A stretch of DNA of 45,645 nt from Brevibacillus gelatini (GTDB lineage Bacteria > Bacillota > Bacilli > Brevibacillales > Brevibacillaceae), in contig NZ_RHHS01000014.1 in assembly GCF_003710935.1 (NCBI RefSeq), forward strand, positions 1 through 45,645. The letters are read 5' to 3'. The notes beneath the pieces were generated by a model that was not told the DNA's origin, searched no databases, and saw only the letters and a program-made list of their open reading frames with translations. Shown one piece after another: positions 42,704-45,645 of this stretch (position 1 is its first letter; each line of letters begins with the position of its first letter). A program made the position numbers and the translations under genes.

Positions 42704-42850
42704 CGGCGCTATCACCTTCCTTGCGTTGTGCTCGGAACCTTTTGATACACCATATTCTCGCGCTCTTGCGGTTATGTGAGGCGCCATACATATTCAGCTT
42801 GGCCTGGAAATACGATGGTAGAGAGATTTTGCCAAAGGAGGGCCATCTGC

Positions 42851-43939
42851 ATGTTCACGGTCAGCTTGTGCATGATCGTTCGCAATGAAGAGCAGACGCT
42901 GGGTCGATGCTTGTCGACTGTGCACGACCTGGTGGATGAGATCATCGTCGTCGACACCGGCTCAGACGATCGGACAAAAGAAATCGCCCGGTCATTCGGG
43001 GCCAAGCTGTTTGATTTTCCCTGGATCGACGACTTTGCGGCAGCGCGCAATTTTTCTTTCAGCAAAGCGAGCAAGGACTACATTTTTTGGCTCGACGCCG
43101 ACGATGTGCTCGAAGAGGCGGACCGGGAGCGTTTTCAGACCTTGCGCAGCATGGAGCCGTTCGACTACGACTACGTGTCCATGCCGTATCACCTGGCGTT
43201 TGACGATAGAGGAATGCCCGTCAAATATTTGCGTAGAAACCGCCTGGTCAAAAGACAGCGGCAGTTCGTCTGGCACGGCGTCGTCCACGAATATATGGAG
43301 GTCGCGGGAAAAGCTTTGCACAGCGACATTGCAGTGACGCACCGCAAAGAAAAGCCGTACACGGATCGCAACCTGCAAATTTACCTGAAGCGCAAGGAGA
43401 GACAGGAGCCGTTTTCGCCGAGGGATCAGTATTATTTTGCCAACGAACTGTACGACCACGGTCGGTTGGAGGAGGCAGCGGAGCAGTATCAGCTCTTTCT
43501 GGATGGCGGGCTGGGCTGGGTGGAGGACCAGATCATGGCTTGCTACAAGCAGGCAGATTGTTACGCCCGGCTAAAGCAGCCTGAAAAGCAAATTCAGGCG
43601 CTGGTGAGAACATTGGCCTTTGACGCGCCGCGGGCGGAGTTTTGCTGCAAGCTGGGGGCCTTTTTCCTGGAGAAAAAAGATTTTCCCAAGGCCATTTACT
43701 GGTTTCGGCAGGCGACCTTGCTGGAGCGCCCGCAAAACATGATGGGGTTGGTAGATGAAGCGGCCTGGTCGTGGCTGCCGCATCTGCAGCTGTGCTACTG
43801 CTACGACCAGATTGGGGAGTACAGGCGGGCCAAAATTCACCATGAGATGTCAAAGCTGTATCATCCGACACATCCGAGCGTGCTGCACAACGAGAGGTAC
43901 TTTGCCAGCCGGGAAGAAGCGCAGTCCCTCGGAGGGTAA
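42851..43939 (+). CDS. GT2-family glycosyltransferase with TPR-like tail
   Basis: A 362-residue protein very like its divergent neighbour: VSLCMIVRNEEQTLGRCLST, VVDTGSDDRTKEIA, DADDVLEEADRE, then helical repeats in the C-terminal half. AAAGGAGG lies before the ATG at 42851. It lies 38 bp upstream of the head-domain protein gene, so it probably glycosylates surface proteins of this locus. Confidence 0.8.
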   Translation: MFTVSLCMIVRNEEQTLGRCLSTVHDLVDEIIVVDTGSDDRTKEIARSFGAKLFDFPWIDDFAAARNFSFSKASKDYIFWLDADDVLEEADRERFQTLRSMEPFDYDYVSMPYHLAFDDRGMPVKYLRRNRLVKRQRQFVWHGVVHEYMEVAGKALHSDIAVTHRKEKPYTDRNLQIYLKRKERQEPFSPRDQYYFANELYDHGRLEEAAEQYQLFLDGGLGWVEDQIMACYKQADCYARLKQPEKQIQALVRTLAFDAPRAEFCCKLGAFFLEKKDFPKAIYWFRQATLLERPQNMMGLVDEAAWSWLPHLQLCYCYDQIGEYRRAKIHHEMSKLYHPTHPSVLHNERYFASREEAQSLGG

Positions 43940-43977
43940 AAGTGGCTTTACATACCTGGAAACGGAGGTTGTGAGAC

Positions 43978-44304
43978 ATGTCAATGCCGAATGTGCCTGA
44001 CATCACCCCGCGCATTACGTTGACGCGCGAGGAAGTGTTTCATCTGCTGCTTACCTCTGTCGCCATGGAAGAAATCAGCCTGTCTCATATTATGAATGCG
44101 GAAGGGGAAAAAATTCAGCGTCTGCTGCAAAAAGAAAACGTTTGTCTGGAGGATATGCTTCGCATTAACAGGAGCGTGGAAAGAATGCTGCGCAGCATCA
44201 TCAGCAAGCAAATCTTACTGCAATTCAAGCTCGACAACATATTGGAAATGGAGAGAAAGACGTGCGATCCGGGCGAGAATAGCGGGGATTGTCATGAAGA
44301 ATAG
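43978..44304 (+). CDS. Exosporium-type head-domain protein without collagen repeat
   Basis: A 108-residue protein that resembles the head of the collagen-like gene at 45252: TPRITLTREEVFHLLLTSVA versus [20 protein letters not shown], then [12 protein letters not shown] versus [12 protein letters not shown]. No GXY repeat follows. The head probably anchors such proteins in the outer spore layer; this copy may be a basal or scaffold subunit. GGAGG lies about ten bases upstream. It overlaps the next gene by 11 bases. Confidence 0.7.
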   Translation: MSMPNVPDITPRITLTREEVFHLLLTSVAMEEISLSHIMNAEGEKIQRLLQKENVCLEDMLRINRSVERMLRSIISKQILLQFKLDNILEMERKTCDPGENSGDCHEE

Positions 44305-45172
44305 ATTGCTTGACCGGGTAGTGGAAGGTGTGGTGGATTGGAAAAATCGTCAGGGAGACATCGCGAGAGCAGATGGGCCAATGCGTTTGTTGGCTGCTGC
44401 TGTTGCCATGGAAAAAGAAATAGCTACCCTCGTCGCAGGCCAGTCTTGCCACACCAAAGCCTTTTTGCTTGCCGCCAAAATGCGTCCAAAAGAAGAAGCG
44501 ATCCCGCTTTTATTTCATGCGCTGCAATCTTCGAATCTTTGGCTGGAAGCGATGATGATGTTACACTGGATAACTTTTAGCCGGATAAAGGGGATGGCTT
44601 CTTTTTTTGAATGGGAAAATTCCCTGGCAGAAAAGTCGGAGCAGGCTGTTCTGGCCGTCGAGGCATGTCGACTTTCCTGGACGGCGACGTACTCGTTGGC
44701 GCTCGCTTTCCTTGGCTTGGCGGAGCAGATCATGCCAGAACTGGCAAATCCCCGCCACCCACCGCACGAACAGCGTCTGGCCGAACAACGAATCGTCCAA
44801 ATGCTCGAACAGTTGGAAGACTTTTTCCGCATTCTTTTGCGAAAATCGGATTTTTTGCAGACGCTTTTTGCCGAACAGGAATTTGAGGTGGAAACATCTG
44901 TGCAGGAGTTACGCAGCGCGCTTCATGCATCTTTGAAAAATCTGGAAGTTTACTACTCCCCTTCCGTGACGCTTTCTGCTTCGTTTCAACAAAGACTGAA
45001 AGACTCGGTACTCCCCTTGAAAAAGTACGGCAAACCCAAGGAGTCTGTGCGTCACGTTGTTCAGACCCCCGCCAGTTATCCAGCTCCTTGGCTGAATCGG
45101 GGGGTTTTTCCAGGGAAGACAAAGAGCCACAAGGCCGTGGAGCCAGCGAAAATGCGGAAGAAGGAACCGTAA
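44294..45172 (+). CDS. Unknown helical protein between two exosporium-type genes
   Basis: A 292-residue mostly helical soluble protein. It starts at the ATG 44294 inside the end of the preceding gene, with only a weak GGGG ribosome site, suggesting translational coupling. The C-terminus is basic ([16 protein letters not shown]). I recognise no family. Its place between two head-domain genes points to a spore-surface assembly role (inference). Confidence 0.6.
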   Translation: MKNRLLDRVVEGVVDWKNRQGDIARADGPMRLLAAAVAMEKEIATLVAGQSCHTKAFLLAAKMRPKEEAIPLLFHALQSSNLWLEAMMMLHWITFSRIKGMASFFEWENSLAEKSEQAVLAVEACRLSWTATYSLALAFLGLAEQIMPELANPRHPPHEQRLAEQRIVQMLEQLEDFFRILLRKSDFLQTLFAEQEFEVETSVQELRSALHASLKNLEVYYSPSVTLSASFQQRLKDSVLPLKKYGKPKESVRHVVQTPASYPAPWLNRGVFPGKTKSHKAVEPAKMRKKEP

Positions 45173-45251
45173 AGTGTGGGGCGGGCGGTCTGGCGCTGGC
45201 TGGACTACGGGTGAAGGGAAGGTTACGTTTTTCACGGGAAGGAGGGGAGTT

Positions 45252-45645
45252 ATGTCGTTTCCGAAAATCCCAAATATCAGTCCGACTATGACGATCACGC
45301 GCGAGGACGCGATCAACCTGCTTTTGACTTCCATCGCGATGGAGGAGTTGGGACTAAGCCATATACTGAACGCGGAAGGTGAAAAAATTCAGTACGTGCT
45401 CGGCACGCTGCCCGGTGTGAGCGGAGTGTCGGGAGCTACCATTCATGATTTGCTGGCGATCGACCAAAGTGTAAGGGAAATGGTCGATGTGACGATCAAG
45501 CAGGAGATGCTGCTGCAGGCCAAGCTGCAGGCTGTGTTAAACGCTTCTACCGTGCAAGGGCCTACAGGTCCGACTGGGGCTACGGGGGCGGGGAGGGGGG
45601 CAACTGGAGTTACGGGAGCCACCGGAGAGACGGGAGCAACTGGAG
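45252..45645 (+). CDS. Collagen-like exosporium glycoprotein (partial)
   Basis: The frame is open to the window end (131 residues visible). The head domain (1-100) is paralogous to the 43978 protein and contains [16 protein letters not shown] and LNAEGEKIQ. From about residue 105 it enters a Gly-X-Thr collagen-like repeat (GPT GPT GAT ... [12 protein letters not shown]), as in BclA-type exosporium filaments. One register break (GAGR) falls in a very G-rich tract. GGAGG precedes the ATG. The repeat Thr residues are likely O-glycosylation sites for the neighbouring transferases. Confidence 0.85.
   Translation, partial: MSFPKIPNISPTMTITREDAINLLLTSIAMEELGLSHILNAEGEKIQYVLGTLPGVSGVSGATIHDLLAIDQSVREMVDVTIKQEMLLQAKLQAVLNASTVQGPTGPTGATGAGRGATGVTGATGETGATG

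Noticed and set aside
42704..42850. A sporulation (SigE/SigK) promoter between the divergent glycosyltransferase genes
   Set aside because: CATACATA resembles a SigE/SigK -10, but no matching -35 lies at the proper distance.
1..45645. CRISPR arrays, rRNA, ordinary tRNAs and intact insertion sequences
   Set aside because: No spaced repeats, rRNA segments or further tRNA-like folds were seen, and no transposase was recognised.

Overview
The window reads as a chromosomal segment of an endospore-forming Gram-positive bacterium, most likely Brevibacillus. The evidence is the secG-rnr-smpB-ssrA order, a tmRNA tag ending LSLAA, strong GGAGG ribosome sites, a kinase of the sporulation type and BclA-like collagen proteins. 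The genus is an inference from gene content; no database search was possible.

Layout. (1) 1-4254: secG, rnr, smpB and ssrA (tmRNA), a conserved protein-export, RNA-decay and ribosome-rescue block. (2) 4255-8371: an AT-rich accessory stretch next to the tmRNA 3' end. It holds one unknown membrane protein, at least two decayed genes (one with a recognisable zinc ribbon) and an RDD membrane-protein gene broken by two G-run indels. (3) 8372-16839: a MalT/LuxR-type STAND regulator, a DUF5680 protein, an HxlR regulator, a DoxX protein, a GNAT acetyltransferase, a DUF421 membrane protein and a sporulation-type histidine kinase. (4) 16973-20938: a SAM-I riboswitch with its terminator in front of a ribose-type ABC transporter (lipoprotein, double ATPase, permease), a candidate methylthioribose importer. 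Then come a type I methionine aminopeptidase and 3-methyladenine glycosylase I. (5) 22989-40015: a PBSX-like contractile tail cluster with no terminase, portal, capsid or integrase, hence probably a tailocin (phage-tail-like bacteriocin). It starts with an SOS (LexA) box and an early operon of small genes, a sigma-like pair encoded as two overlapping genes (region 4 and region 2 on separate proteins), and a Zn-finger/HTH regulator. An ECF sigma/anti-sigma pair sits between this operon and the tail operon. The tail operon starts with three TGACAC repeats spaced exactly 10 bp and a -10 box with no -35, followed by a leader terminator. It then encodes terminator, sheath, tube, a chaperone with a -1 frameshift site, tape measure, hub and baseplate, fibre, XhlA/holin and an amidase. 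(6) 40029-45645: three glycosyltransferase genes beside two paralogous exosporium-type head-domain proteins, one carrying a collagen-like GXT repeat cut by the window end.

How it works together (inference): DNA damage relieves LexA and switches on the early operon. Its split sigma-like pair and/or the Zn-HTH regulator then activate the tail operon. Holin and amidase release the particles. The last block probably builds and glycosylates the filamentous spore surface layer.
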